Shown here piece after piece: positions 9,343-18,008 of a stretch of DNA of 64,000 bases. Made by a program: the position numbers and the translations under genes. This DNA is from Rhizobium sp. BG4 (GTDB taxonomy: Bacteria > Pseudomonadota > Alphaproteobacteria > Rhizobiales > Rhizobiaceae), in NCBI RefSeq assembly GCF_016864575.1, contig NZ_CP044127.1, positions 310,001-374,000 of the forward strand. The letters run 5' to 3'. Each line of letters begins with the position of its first letter. The first letter of the stretch is position 1. The notes beneath the pieces are model-generated. The model was not told where the DNA came from, did no database searches, and worked only from the letters and a program-made list of their open reading frames with translations.

Positions 9343-9376
9343 TGGCTACTGCTATATCGACACATAGGAGCAAATG

Positions 9377-9910
9377 ATGAAGCACGCCCTCGCCATTGCC
9401 GGACTTTCTGTCCTGTTCGCCTCGCCCGTCCTCGCCCAGTCGGCAGCAGAAAAGACGGGCGTCAATTCAGTAATGGGTGTCGCCCCCAAAACCGAAGACT
9501 TCGTCACCGAAGCCGCAGGGAGCGACATGTTCGAAATTGAATCCAGCAAACTCGCCGCCGAAAAGTCACAGGATGCTGCGACCAAGAGTTTTGCGCAGCA
9601 GATGGTAGCTGATCACACAAAGACGTCGGACGAGTTGAAGGCACTCGTTTCTGGAGGAAAGGTGAAGGCCACCATCCCAGCTGCAATGAGTTCGGCACAG
9701 CAAAGCATGCTCGATGACCTCAAGAAACTTAACGGCGACGATTTCACGAAGCAGTATCACGCTGATCAGCAGGATGTGCACGAAGATGCCGTCGATCTCT
9801 TCAAGCGATATGGGGAGGAAGGTGACAACCCCGAACTGAAGGCCTGGGCAGCCAAAACGCGCCCTGCACTCGAGCATCACCTCAAGATGGCAACAGATCT
9901 GAACAAGTAA
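9377..9910 (+). CDS. DUF4142 secreted protein
   Basis: 177 aa. A signal peptide (MKHALAIAGLSVLFASPVLAQ) is followed by a DUF4142 domain, a ferritin-like helical bundle of unknown function found in the periplasm of stress-tolerant bacteria. Conserved elements include FVTEAAGSDMFEIESSKLA, FAQQMVADHTKTSDEL and HLKMATDLNK. AGGAG lies 6 nt before the ATG at 9377 (9374 is the alternative). An EcfG-type promoter and a strong hairpin after the stop define a single-gene unit. Confidence 0.88.
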   Translation: MKHALAIAGLSVLFASPVLAQSAAEKTGVNSVMGVAPKTEDFVTEAAGSDMFEIESSKLAAEKSQDAATKSFAQQMVADHTKTSDELKALVSGGKVKATIPAAMSSAQQSMLDDLKKLNGDDFTKQYHADQQDVHEDAVDLFKRYGEEGDNPELKAWAAKTRPALEHHLKMATDLNK

Positions 9911-9915
9911 TTCAC

Positions 9916-9946
9916 AACCCGGCGTTACCGTGGGTAACGCCGGGTT
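9916..9946 (+). terminator. Hairpin terminator after the DUF4142 gene
   Basis: AACCCGGCGTTACC (9916-9929) pairs perfectly with GGTAACGCCGGGTT (9933-9946) around a GTG loop. Only a weak T-rich tail (CATCTTCG) follows. Confidence 0.7.
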
Positions 9947-10128
9947 CATCTTCGAGCTGCCTTGCCTATCTCGGCGCTTACGTCCGATTGTTACAATGCG
10001 ACGTTGGCCCCTGCGGTCCGGCAAGGTCGCCACATCGGCTTTGCGATGGGATCGCACGAAGACCTAAGATCGATGCAGCACAACATGATCAAGGTAGACG
10101 TCGCGGATCAGAAGAAGTCTTTCGCTCG

Positions 10129-10153
10129 GGAACCATTGATCGCCAGCGTGGTT
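10129..10153 (+). promoter_or_regulatory. EcfG-type promoter with no protein gene downstream
   Basis: GGAAC at 10129-10133 and GTT at 10151-10153 with 17 nt between. The only thing downstream before the next promoter is a strong terminator at 10243-10278. Confidence 0.5.
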
Positions 10154-10159
10154 ACGGTG

Positions 10160-10278
10160 TGTCACTCAGTCTGCCCCTCGTTGGTGCAAGCCGAGATGGT
10201 CTGGCCCGAAAGAGCGACCTTCATGTTGCTACCCATGAAGACAATGCGTCGCGCGCGAGCGCGACGCATTTTGTTTTT
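10160..10278 (+). ncRNA. Candidate stress-induced small RNA A (about 119 nt)
   Basis: The predicted transcript starts about 7 nt after the EcfG-type -10 element and ends at the T tract of an 11-bp-stem terminator. No open frame with a ribosome binding site fits; a 32-codon frame from 10196 reads through the terminator stem and is unlikely. By analogy Caulobacter has an EcfG-family-controlled RNA (GsrN), but no sequence relation is claimed. Transcription is inferred, not shown. Confidence 0.4.
10243..10278 (+). terminator. Strong intrinsic terminator without an upstream gene
   Basis: AATGCGTCGCG (10243-10253) pairs with CGCGACGCATT (10260-10270), loop CGCGAG, followed by TTTTGTTTTT (10269-10278). 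The nearest upstream protein gene ends 330 bp away and has its own hairpin. Confidence 0.75.
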
Positions 10279-10462
10279 GCTGCGCTTCGATTGAGCATCA
10301 AGAAGGATCTCTGATCCCCCGGTTGACCTAGGTCTCACATGGCGCGGATGTCCGTAGACACCGCAGGCGCTCCATACGGATCGAAAGGAGTGTTGCCGGT
10401 AGCTGTTGTCCGCGCTGCTGTTGACTGAGCGAGACTGTGTCCGCGATCAGGTGCTAGCTTAT

Positions 10463-10488
10463 GGAACAGCAAAGGGCCCCTCACCGTT
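10463..10488 (+). promoter_or_regulatory. EcfG-type promoter (GGAAC-N17-CGTT)
   Basis: GGAAC at 10463-10467 and CGTT at 10485-10488, 20 bp upstream of the DUF6894 start. Confidence 0.6.
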
Positions 10489-10508
10489 ATTGAGCCTGAG
10501 GTGGCAAG

Positions 10509-10742
10509 ATGATGTTTTATTTCAATATCAGCTCCGACCGGGAGCGGGAAACGGACGCAGAAGGTATGGATTTGCCCTCCCTAGACCACGCGAGATGCGA
10601 AGCGCGGCGCGCCGCACGAGAAATGGTTGCCGAAATGGTTTTGCATAATCAGCCGATCGACGGGTTGTCGTTCGAAATCGCTGACGAGAAGGGAAGCGTA
10701 CTGGACGTCATCAGGTTTCGTGACGTCATACGGATAGACTAG
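10509..10742 (+). CDS. DUF6894 family small protein
   Basis: 77 aa, cytosolic. It matches the short rhizobial DUF6894 family: an N-terminal FYFNISSDRE strand, a central acidic/Asp-containing segment, a helix (ARCEARRAAREMVAEMV) and a C-terminal FEIADEKGSVLDVIRF strand. Function is unknown. GAGG lies 7 nt before the ATG. A second family member is at 53171-53527. Confidence 0.75.
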   Translation: MMFYFNISSDRERETDAEGMDLPSLDHARCEARRAAREMVAEMVLHNQPIDGLSFEIADEKGSVLDVIRFRDVIRID

Positions 10743-10768
10743 CGTCTTGGTTCACGTTTGGTCTGGCT

Positions 10769-10793
10769 GGAACCATCGCCGTCAACTGCGGTT
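10769..10793 (+). promoter_or_regulatory. EcfG-type promoter (GGAAC-N17-GTT)
   Basis: GGAAC at 10769-10773 and GTT at 10791-10793, 27 bp upstream of the DUF983 start. Confidence 0.5.
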
Positions 10794-10819
10794 CGTTTGC
10801 GTTAGCAAAGGCGAAGGTC

Positions 10820-11197
10820 ATGGAACCAGATCGTGACATAGCAACCATATCGATCTATGCGGGCTTGAGGGGGTTATGCCCACGCTGCCAACGCGGCCAC
10901 CTTTTTCGCGGTTACCTGTCGCTTGCACCGTCATGCGAAATCTGCGGGCTCGATTACGATTTCGCAGACCCCGCCGACGGCCCCGCGTTCTTTGCCATGA
11001 GCGTTGTTGCAGTTCCCGCGCTCGGTTTTGCGCTTTGGCTTCAGTTCAGCTTTAACCCGCCAATTTGGGTGCACTTGCTGTCAACGTTGCCGCTGACCGT
11101 TGCGGCATGCATGTCGCTTTTGCGACCACTCAAGGGATGGCTGATCTGCGCCCAATATCTTCACAAGGCGGCGGAAGGACATCTCGATCGAGATTGA
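10820..11197 (+). CDS. DUF983 membrane protein
   Basis: 125 aa. The family signature is an N-terminal zinc-ribbon-like pair of motifs, GLCPRCQRGHLFRGYL and SCEICGLDYDF, followed by two transmembrane helices (about residues 50-70 and 77-97). DUF983 proteins sit in the inner membrane; their function is not known. This copy has its own EcfG-type promoter. Confidence 0.85.
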   Translation: MEPDRDIATISIYAGLRGLCPRCQRGHLFRGYLSLAPSCEICGLDYDFADPADGPAFFAMSVVAVPALGFALWLQFSFNPPIWVHLLSTLPLTVAACMSLLRPLKGWLICAQYLHKAAEGHLDRD

Positions 11198-11491
11198 GGC
11201 CTTTCGTTCTGGGGCGTTTACTGAAGCGGCGTTGACTGCTTGGTGATGCAGACGGAAATTTTGCAGCCTGGCGAGGACAACGCGACAAGGCTTGGGCCGG
11301 CCTCTGCCGGCAGAGATTGTCCGGGATGACATCCCTTTGCCTCGTCGCCCCAGCTTGGTGCGATCCCGTACCCGGGGCTCTACCGCCTTGCTGTCCAGAT
11401 GTCTGAGTTGCAAACTGACCATCTCGCCGACTCATGCTACTCTCGTGATAAGAGGGCAGATGCATCGTTGAGGAAAAATAGGTAGGATTCT

Positions 11492-12145
11492 TTGGAAAGT
11501 CTCGCGTCTCCAATCTCGGGTCTGATTGTCGGTTTCCTGACGGGAGCTTCGCTGGTTGCGGTTATAGCTGTCGGGCTAGTGGCGCTAGGGGGCTGGAACT
11601 GGGGTCGCCCACCAATTGCTGCGGCGCGTACAGCATTGCGCGCTCTGCTTCTCTTGGATGATTTTGCAATCGCGTGCCACGCGGCTGCCTTCGACAAGCC
11701 GGAGTTCGATGAGGACGATCCGGAGCACTACTTCATGCATACTGACGAACCGATTTTCGCACTTCCCGCGGATATAGATTGGTCTATCCTCGGGACGGAT
11801 TTGGAAGAAGCTCTCATCAGAATGCCCAATTCAACGCGAAACGTCAGTCACGCACTGGATCATCTCCAAACGCAGACGTCAGACGAGAAATATTTCGAAA
11901 AGCGGAATAGCGAGTACGTCCGACTCGGGCTTGCGGCATTCGAATTGGCTGATCGTATCGAACGAGAATTCGGGCTGTCACCGCTTGACAGGCCGGCATT
12001 CTTCCAGCCGCGCCAGGAGCTCCTTCGGGAGCGACAGAGACGCCGAACGTCCGATTTAGAGGACGCTTCCATCGCTCGCGCGGTTTTCGGTTCGAACGTC
12101 ACATCGATCTTCACGGCAAGAAACGCCAAGAAGCCCGAAAGATGA
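11492..12145 (+). CDS. Hypothetical protein with N-terminal membrane anchor
   Basis: 217 aa, not recognised. A TTG start is used, after GGTAGG. The N-terminus is one long hydrophobic segment (about residues 9-33), followed by a soluble, acidic then basic domain with DEDDPEHYFMHTDEP and QPRQELLRERQRRR. No known motif is seen. It stands alone; the next gene on the minus strand converges on it. Confidence 0.6.
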   Translation: MESLASPISGLIVGFLTGASLVAVIAVGLVALGGWNWGRPPIAAARTALRALLLLDDFAIACHAAAFDKPEFDEDDPEHYFMHTDEPIFALPADIDWSILGTDLEEALIRMPNSTRNVSHALDHLQTQTSDEKYFEKRNSEYVRLGLAAFELADRIEREFGLSPLDRPAFFQPRQELLRERQRRRTSDLEDASIARAVFGSNVTSIFTARNAKKPER

Positions 12146-12205
12146 TGCTGAGGAGGTGCGACCCTGCTTGACACAGGCAGTCTCGCCTGTCCGAATATAC
12201 TTCGG

Positions 12206-12612
12206 CTACAGACGTTCAAAAGCGCTGTCATAAAGGCCGCGTAAATCGTCAAAGACTCTCTCGTAACGCGAGCGGCGCGATCTAGGGGATAGGCCGACGA
12301 TTGCGAGCGTCAATGCTGCCGTTGCTGCGGCTGCGGCCAAAAGGCTAGACATCGGGTAAAGCTTTACCCCCGCTTCCGCTTGCCGCGCTCCCTGACGAGC
12401 GCCACCTCTTACCATATCAGAAGCGGCGTTAAGCTGCTGACGCAGGTCTTCCAGCCGCTTTCGAATGATGTCAATTTCCTCCCCGCGTTAAAGCCCGGCT
12501 CGGGCGGTATTCCGACTGAGGCGGTCGCTCTATCGATCACCGCCCGCGGCACGGTTTCTCCCAGGCGGGCGCATTCAGCTATAAGAGTTGGTCGGACTTT
12601 GCTGTCTGTCAT
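12206..12612 (-). pseudogene. Membrane-anchored coiled-coil hypothetical protein, frameshifted
   Basis: The start at 12612 has GGAG 7 nt upstream. The first 44 residues (MTDSKVRPTLIAECARLGET..) end in a wrong frame after GFNAG. One extra G in the run at 12481-12484 continues the protein as EEIDIIRKRLEDLRQQLN, AASDMVRGGARQGARQAE, a transmembrane helix (SSLLAAAAATAALTLAIVGL) and a basic tail, about 135 aa in all. The layout (coiled coil plus C-terminal anchor) resembles ElaB/YqjD/DUF883 ribosome-associated stress proteins. The family match is only by architecture. Confidence 0.55.
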
Positions 12613-13178
12613 TTCATGTCTCCGTCGGCCGTTCCACTGCCAATGCCGATGTTCGTACATCTACGCTGCCGGAGGCAGATAGTTCCGCACGGCGCCGAAA
12701 GCATCAGGCAAAAGACGAAGAGCAAAGCGGTGTCTGCGAGCCCAGCGACAATTCAGCGGAGAGCCGCCGCTGTTTCTGTCGCCCGGGCGACCGGTACCAG
12801 TCCCCATCCAGCGCCGCACCGGCCGCCTTGGCGGCCTCTACGCGGAAAATCGCGATCTCCCGCCCCTTTCCTGTGTGGCAGCCGGATCGAGGCCGCCAAC
12901 TAGCTTTTGATGCCAAGGCCCCCCCGGCGTGCCTCGCGTGCGCCATTGTTTGTCTTCGTGCAGCAGCGCGTCACCAATAATTGGCGTGTTTGCCACGTGA
13001 GGTGGCGCTGTCGCGCTCAGATCATGTGTATTTGGCTGCACCTTTCCATTCCTTTGTACGCTTCAGTACCGGAACAACGTCAGCGAGCAAACATTGTGGA
13101 AGCGCTGTGCCGTTTGGTGCTGCGAAATCTCAGGCCGGGGCGATTGCGGCCGCGGAAGCCAGTTCTGGAGGACTAACA
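12613..13178. other. Intergenic region upstream of the ferritin-like gene
   Basis: No frame here has convincing composition or a ribosome binding site. It contains a C7 tract at about 12909 and a weak EcfG-type box at 13071-13095. Confidence 0.4.
13071..13095 (+). promoter_or_regulatory. Possible EcfG-type promoter with a variant -10
   Basis: GGAAC at 13071-13075, 16 nt, then CATT (13092-13095) instead of CGTT. The site lies 84 bp before the YciF-type ferritin gene. The mismatch lowers confidence. Confidence 0.35.
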
Positions 13179-13688
13179 ATGGCAAAGACAAAGACCCTCG
13201 ACGACCTTTTTCTCGACACGTTGAAGGATATTTATTTCGCCGAAAAGCAGATTCTGAAAGCATTGCCGAAAATGGCGCGGGCCGCTCAGTCGGAAGAAGG
13301 AAAGTCCGGATTTCTGCACCATCGCGATGAAACTCAAGGCCAAATCGAGCGGCTTGAACAGGTGTTCGAATTTCTCGGCAAGTCCGCCCGCGGCAAGACC
13401 TGCGAAGCGATCCAAGGAATTATTGCCGAAGGTGAAGAGATTATCGAGGAATACAACGGTTCTGACGCCCTCGATGCCGGGCTCATTTCATCGGCCCAGG
13501 CAGTCGAGCACTACGAAATCGCCCGCTACGGCACCCTGATTGCATGGGCCAATCAGCTCGGCTTGAAGGACGCCGTTGCGCTCCTTGAAGCAAACCTCGC
13601 GGAGGAAGTGGCCACCGACGAAAAGCTGACCGCGCTCGCCGGGTCGCAGGCGAATGTCAAGGCTATGGGCACAGCCTCGGCCAAGTGA
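13179..13688 (+). CDS. YciE/YciF-type ferritin-like protein (DUF892)
   Basis: 169 aa four-helix ferritin-like protein of the DUF892/YciF family, associated with oxidative and osmotic stress. Carboxylate and His ligands lie in LKDIYFAEKQILKALPKM, HRDETQGQIERLEQVF, AQAVEHYEIARYGTL and LEANLAEEVATDEKL. GGAGG lies 6 nt before the ATG at 13179; the open frame extends further up without a site. The catalase gene follows after a small hairpin, a common ferritin-like/catalase pairing. Confidence 0.9.
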   Translation: MAKTKTLDDLFLDTLKDIYFAEKQILKALPKMARAAQSEEGKSGFLHHRDETQGQIERLEQVFEFLGKSARGKTCEAIQGIIAEGEEIIEEYNGSDALDAGLISSAQAVEHYEIARYGTLIAWANQLGLKDAVALLEANLAEEVATDEKLTALAGSQANVKAMGTASAK

Positions 13689-13697
13689 TTGCCTCGA

Positions 13698-13719
13698 GGG
13701 CCGTCTTTCAAGATGGCCC
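13698..13719 (+). terminator. Intercistronic hairpin between the ferritin-like gene and catalase
   Basis: GGGCCGTCTT (13698-13707) pairs with AAGATGGCCC (13710-13719) with one G-T pair. There is no T run, so it is more likely an attenuator or mRNA-processing hairpin than a full terminator. Confidence 0.45.
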
Positions 13720-13751
13720 ACCAATTTGCTCATCTTTCGAAGGACCACCCT

Positions 13752-15893
13752 ATGGCCAAGCGCGCCACGAAAACCGACCGTTCAGGATCAACCGTGACCA
13801 TTCATGACCAACAGCTTCATCGCGGAGCCGGTGGCGAGCTTCACCAGTTCGCTGAGGACGGTCATGATGTGCTGACGACCTCGCAGGGCGCTCCCGTCGC
13901 CGATGATCAGAATTCCCTGCGGGTCGGAGCGCGGGGGCCGCTTTTGGTCGACGATTTCCATTTCCGGGAAAAAATCTTCCATTTCGACCATGAGAGGATT
14001 CCCGAACGTGTCGTCCACGCACGTGGTTATGGTGCCCACGGCTTTTTCGAAACTTATGAGTCGCTCGCTGATATCACGCGCGCCGACCTCTTTCAGCGCG
14101 CTGGAGAAAAGACTCCGGTTTTTGTCCGGTTCTCGACTGTCGCCGGCAATAAGGGTTCCGCGGACCTTGCCCGCGATGTACGTGGCTTCGCCGTCAAGAT
14201 GTACACAAAAGAGGGCAACTGGGACCTGGTCGGAAACAATATTCCGGTGTTCTTCATCCAGGATGCAATTAAGTTTCCCGATATGGTTCATGCTGCAAAG
14301 CAGGAACCGGATCGTGCTTTTCCCCAGGCGCAGACCGCTCACGACACTTTCTGGGATTTTATCAGCCTGACGCCCGAGAGCATGCACATGGTGATGTGGA
14401 TCATGTCGGACCGGACCATCCCACGCTCGTTCCGCTTCATGGAAGGTTTCGGTGTTCATACATTCCGCTTCGTCAATGCAGACGGGCAGTCCACCTTCGT
14501 CAAATTCCATTGGAAGCCGAAGCTCGGCCTGCAGTCCGTTGCTTGGAACGAAGCGGTCAAGATCAATGGCGCCGACCCCGATTACCACCGTCGCGACCTG
14601 TGGCAGTCGATCCAGTCAGGTAACTTCCCTGAATGGGAGCTTGCCGTGCAGCTCTTCGACCAGAACTTTGCCGACAGCTTCGAATTCGATGTCCTCGACC
14701 CGACAAAGATAATTCCGGAGGAGGTTCTTCCGGTGCGCCCCATTGGCCGCCTGGTACTGGACCGCATGCCCGACAACTTCTTCGCCGAGACCGAGCAAGT
14801 TGCCTTCATGACGCAGAACGTCCCTCCAGGCATTGACTTCAGCAACGACCCGCTCCTACAGGGTCGAAACTTCTCATATCTCGACACCCAGCTTAAGCGG
14901 CTAGGCGGACCGAACTTCACGCATCTGCCTATCAATGCGCCCAAGTGCCCGTTTCACACTTTTCAGCAGGACGGGCATATGGCGATGCGAAATCCGAGCG
15001 GCCGCGCCAACTATCAGCCGAATTCGTTCGACGAAGGGCCAAGGGAATCGCCGGCGCGCGGATATCGGCATTTTTCGGCGGAGGAGCAGGGACAGAAGGT
15101 CCGGCTGCGTCCAGAAAGCTTTGCCGATCATTACAGTCAGGCGCGGCAGTTCTACGTCAGCCAGACCGGCGCTGAGCAGCGCCACATCGCCATGGCGCTA
15201 ACGTTCGAACTGAGCAAGGTCGAGACGCTGGCGATCCGGGAGCGGATGGTCTCTCACCTACTCAACATCGACGAAACCCTCGCATCCACGGTGGCAGAAA
15301 AGCTGGGGTTCCAGGCGATGCCAAAACCAGCAGAAGCGGCGCTGCCCACCCGTCAGGACCTCGATCGTTCGCCGGCACTCAGTATCGTGAAGCGCGGCCC
15401 GAAACGGTTCGAGGGTAGAAAGCTCGGAGTCCTGGTCACTGACGGCACCGATGCGAAGCTGCTTCAGGCAATCATCAAGGCCGCTGGCAAGGAAAAGGCG
15501 ATCGTGGAACTTATTGCGCCAAAAGTCGGCGGGGTGAAGGCATCGGACGGATCCTGGTTGAAGGCTCATCATATGATTGATGGCGGTCCTTCGGTGCTTT
15601 TCGACGCTGTCGCCGTGCTCGCTTCACACCAGGCGATCGATGACCTTGTCAAGGAGGCGACCGCACGGGATTTTGTTGCAGACGCCTTCCAGCATTGCAA
15701 ATATATCGGCTACGACCAATCTGCGCTCCCCCTCCTCGACAAGGCAGGTATCTCACAGTCCCTTGATGAGGGTACGATTGCGCTCAGTGATCCTAAATCG
15801 GCGACGGAGTTTCTATCAGAACTCGGAAAGTTGCGGGTGTGGGGCCGCGAGCCGTCTTTGAAGCTTGGGAAAGCTTCGCCGCCTGTTGAGTGA
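13752..15893 (+). CDS. katE: Large-subunit (clade 2) catalase HPII
   Basis: 713 aa heme catalase that dismutates hydrogen peroxide. The catalytic His is in ERVVHARGYGAHG and the Asn in DLVGNNIPVFFIQD. The proximal heme-ligand Tyr is in GRNFSYLDTQLKRLGGPNF. Length and the C-terminal DJ-1/PfpI-like (flavodoxin-fold) domain after about residue 570 (KLGVLVTDGTDAKLLQAI) place it in the KatE/HPII clade. The start at 13752 is set by AAGGA 8 nt upstream. It probably belongs to the ferritin-like stress operon. Confidence 0.95.
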   Translation: MAKRATKTDRSGSTVTIHDQQLHRGAGGELHQFAEDGHDVLTTSQGAPVADDQNSLRVGARGPLLVDDFHFREKIFHFDHERIPERVVHARGYGAHGFFETYESLADITRADLFQRAGEKTPVFVRFSTVAGNKGSADLARDVRGFAVKMYTKEGNWDLVGNNIPVFFIQDAIKFPDMVHAAKQEPDRAFPQAQTAHDTFWDFISLTPESMHMVMWIMSDRTIPRSFRFMEGFGVHTFRFVNADGQSTFVKFHWKPKLGLQSVAWNEAVKINGADPDYHRRDLWQSIQSGNFPEWELAVQLFDQNFADSFEFDVLDPTKIIPEEVLPVRPIGRLVLDRMPDNFFAETEQVAFMTQNVPPGIDFSNDPLLQGRNFSYLDTQLKRLGGPNFTHLPINAPKCPFHTFQQDGHMAMRNPSGRANYQPNSFDEGPRESPARGYRHFSAEEQGQKVRLRPESFADHYSQARQFYVSQTGAEQRHIAMALTFELSKVETLAIRERMVSHLLNIDETLASTVAEKLGFQAMPKPAEAALPTRQDLDRSPALSIVKRGPKRFEGRKLGVLVTDGTDAKLLQAIIKAAGKEKAIVELIAPKVGGVKASDGSWLKAHHMIDGGPSVLFDAVAVLASHQAIDDLVKEATARDFVADAFQHCKYIGYDQSALPLLDKAGISQSLDEGTIALSDPKSATEFLSELGKLRVWGREPSLKLGKASPPVE

Positions 15894-15894
15894 T

Positions 15895-15914
15895 CTCCGC
15901 CCGACAGGGCGGAG
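15895..15914 (+). terminator. Short hairpin after catalase
   Basis: CTCCGCCC (15895-15902) pairs with GGGCGGAG (15907-15914) directly after the stop codon. There is no T tract; it may be a factor-dependent terminator. Confidence 0.45.
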
Positions 15915-15985
15915 CCGTCTGCAAAGGCGCGATCGCACTTTATCGGGCAGCATCTTGCACTATTGCAAAAAAACAGGAGGACAAT

Positions 15986-16282
15986 ATGGAAGTGACAAGT
16001 ACGAACATCTCAGAGCAGAGCGACGGCAAATTCAGAGTGGCGTTCAACGGAGAAGGCGGTGAATCCATCGTCGTACAGATGGTCGCTGCAGGCCAGCTCG
16101 ACGATGAGACCGCGCTACAGAAGGCCAAGGAGTTGATGGTGCAGGTGGCGACGTTCGGGGTTGCTGTCGGAGAATCGGCCGACGCATCCGCGTCGGCCGA
16201 TACGTCAGACATCCAGACCGAGGGTCTCGAAGAGACCGCGCCTGCGTCGGGGAATTTCGCATCTCCCAACTCAGTTGCCTGA
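15986..16282 (+). CDS. Small hypothetical protein
   Basis: 98 aa, not recognised. AGGAGG is 5 nt before the ATG at 15986. The first half predicts strands and a helix (GKFRVAFNGEGGESIVVQMV, ETALQKAKELMVQVATF); the C-terminus is low complexity (Ala/Ser/Asp/Glu). It follows catalase by about 90 bp on the same strand and may be part of the same stress unit. Confidence 0.65.
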   Translation: MEVTSTNISEQSDGKFRVAFNGEGGESIVVQMVAAGQLDDETALQKAKELMVQVATFGVAVGESADASASADTSDIQTEGLEETAPASGNFASPNSVA

Positions 16283-16547
16283 GACATGGAGAGGCTCCGG
16301 CCGAGCGTGCTCGTGCTGGAGCCCGGCGGCGGGGCTTATCGGCAGTGCCGGGGCACGGCCTCACGAGCTCTTCACGGTTCGGGCAACACCTCCTGTGGCA
16401 GCATTGCCGGGCTCCCGTTGGGAGCACTCCAGCGTCTCGAGTGGACCATTGCGTGCTACCGACACCTGGTGCTGACGACGGCGACTTCAGGGTCATCCGA
16501 GTAGCCCTTAAGGGGTGGACCGAGATATAGGGAACCCGCGCGAATCC

Positions 16548-16916
16548 TCAGCGGAGCGATTGTCCGCCGCCTGCCTCGAGCATTGCTTGCCTTAAGGCTT
16601 CAGGCGTTGCCGGTTTCCCAACCCACAGAGCCGTTGCAAAGGCTTCAGAACCTTTTCCGACAACTTCGGCTCCCGCGTAAACGACAAAGGGAACTCCCCT
16701 CGCCGATAGTAAAGCCGCCACATCGCTGCAGACGCCATCGTTCAACAGAGGGTCTACAATTGCAATATCTGGACTGTGCGCCACGAGCCATGTGATCGCC
16801 GCAGCTCTGTTGTCCAAGGTTGTGACGGATTTCGCTCCAAGCGATGAGGCGATCTCTTCGATGTCCATCGCGATGAACGCTTCGTTCTCCAAAATGAGAA
16901 CAGTATGAAATTCCAC
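16548..16916 (-). CDS. Single-domain response regulator receiver
   Basis: 122 aa, a receiver domain with no output domain. Acidic pocket residues are in LILENEAFIAMD; the likely phospho-acceptor Asp is in DIAIVDPLLND, and the conserved Lys in VGKPAT. It uses a GTG start with GGAAG upstream. Such stand-alone receivers often work with HWE/HisKA_2 kinases, several of which lie in this window. Partner unknown. Confidence 0.85.
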   Translation of the reverse strand: MEFHTVLILENEAFIAMDIEEIASSLGAKSVTTLDNRAAAITWLVAHSPDIAIVDPLLNDGVCSDVAALLSARGVPFVVYAGAEVVGKGSEAFATALWVGKPATPEALRQAMLEAGGGQSLR

Positions 16917-17064
16917 GTGGGCAGCTTCCGTATGGGCAGATAAGCTATCGCCGTACCCTATCTGCCGACGGGCGGGGTGTCAGCACCTTTCTGCTTTCGT
17001 ACGATTTCGCACAATAGGCGAGGGGCGCCCGAAGTAAGGCCGCCCCGAGGTTCAGCGTGCGGTG

Positions 17065-17139
17065 TTACCGCAGTCCCAATAAGCTCAGTATGGCCAGGAT
17101 AATGACGACTGCACCGACAAGCCAGATCAAGTTGTTCAT
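17065..17139 (-). CDS. 24-residue single-helix membrane peptide
   Basis: A tiny gene, with AAGGAT upstream of the ATG at 17139 and a TAA at 17065-17067. The peptide is almost wholly hydrophobic (MNNLIWLVGAVVIILAIL..) and ends in a short basic tail, so it should form one transmembrane helix. Similar very short proteins are frequent in rhizobia, often without annotation. It lies just downstream of the secreted-protein cluster. Function unknown. Confidence 0.6.
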   Translation of the reverse strand: MNNLIWLVGAVVIILAILSLLGLR

Positions 17140-17158
17140 TCGATCATCCTTTCTAGGC

Positions 17159-17602
17159 TTATTGCTCAGGCAGAACTATCTTCTGCTGCGTTGTGTTCTT
17201 GACGGGCTTCTGTCCCGGTTCATGCGACATGGTGCGCGTCGTGCTCTGAAGCGTGTCGCCATTCGTTGTGGTTTGGGTTCTTGACTTGCTAAAGCTGCCC
17301 TTGTCGACAGCTTGGGATTTCGTCTGCGCCTTGAGCCGATCTGCATTGTCATTCACGTGGGTCTTGCTCATCGCCCTTCCGCCGTCTGCCGTAGCGCTGC
17401 CCCCAGAACCGACAGATGAGCTTGTGCCGCCGTCCGTCTGACATGATCCAGCAGTGCCAAGCGAACTGGCCGACGTTCCACCGGCGCTTGCGCTCCCACC
17501 GGTCGCAACAGTTCCTGCCGCGCTGCAGTCCTGTGCCGTCGCATGCACGGTGGCCAACAGGAATGAGAGTGCGATCGCGCTGAATAATTCTGGCCTTTTC
17601 AT
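17159..17602 (-). CDS. Secreted Gly/Ser/Thr-rich protein
   Basis: 147 aa. A signal peptide (MKRPELFSAIALSFLLATVHATA) is followed by a Cys and Gly/Ser-rich stretch (GTVATGGSASAGGTSASSLG) and a hydrophilic Gln/Thr/Lys-rich tail. It shares the motif style of the repeat protein at 18009-18563. It is probably co-transcribed with the two genes upstream. No known family assigned. Confidence 0.7.
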   Translation of the reverse strand: MKRPELFSAIALSFLLATVHATAQDCSAAGTVATGGSASAGGTSASSLGTAGSCQTDGGTSSSVGSGGSATADGGRAMSKTHVNDNADRLKAQTKSQAVDKGSFSKSRTQTTTNGDTLQSTTRTMSHEPGQKPVKNTTQQKIVLPEQ

Positions 17603-17614
17603 AATCGTCTCCTA

Positions 17615-17956
17615 CTATTTGCCGGGCTTTATGATGGAGCAGGTTCCGTCCGAGCGCTTTGTGATGACGGTTCCGTCTGGTCGCGTTACGCTCGCGCTCG
17701 AGTAACTGTTGACGCTGCCGGACCCGGCTGAGGAGGTTGACGCAGAAGAGGAACTCGTCGAACCGCCCCGGCTTGTCGTTGACGCCGTTACCTGGCCATT
17801 TCCGGCGGTCACTGTGGTTGACATACCGGTCGACCCAGAGTGTTCCTCAGTCAAGGTGCAGCTGGTACCGTCGGCTAGTTTGATTTCTTCGGCGGCAGCG
17901 CAGCTTGCGGTGACCATAGCCGCGGTCGCGATAAGAGTTCTGAATGTAGAAGTCAT
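17615..17956 (-). CDS. Secreted Ser/Thr-rich protein
   Basis: 113 aa with a signal peptide ending near ASCAAAEE. The mature part has two short conserved-looking ends (IKLADGTSCTLTEEHSG and SVTRPDGTVITKRSDGTCS) around a Ser/Thr/Gly-rich middle. The two Cys could form a disulphide. It lies 12 bp upstream of the next secreted-protein gene. Function unknown. Confidence 0.7.
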   Translation of the reverse strand: MTSTFRTLIATAAMVTASCAAAEEIKLADGTSCTLTEEHSGSTGMSTTVTAGNGQVTASTTSRGGSTSSSSASTSSAGSGSVNSYSSASVTRPDGTVITKRSDGTCSIIKPGK

Positions 17957-18008
17957 CTTGGTGCCTCCAACGGAGATGGCCGGCGTCCAAAGGCGCCGGC
18001 CGTTGCAG

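Noticed and set aside
13788..14588. 266-aa minus-strand frame
   Set aside because: Antisense to the conserved catalase active-site region.
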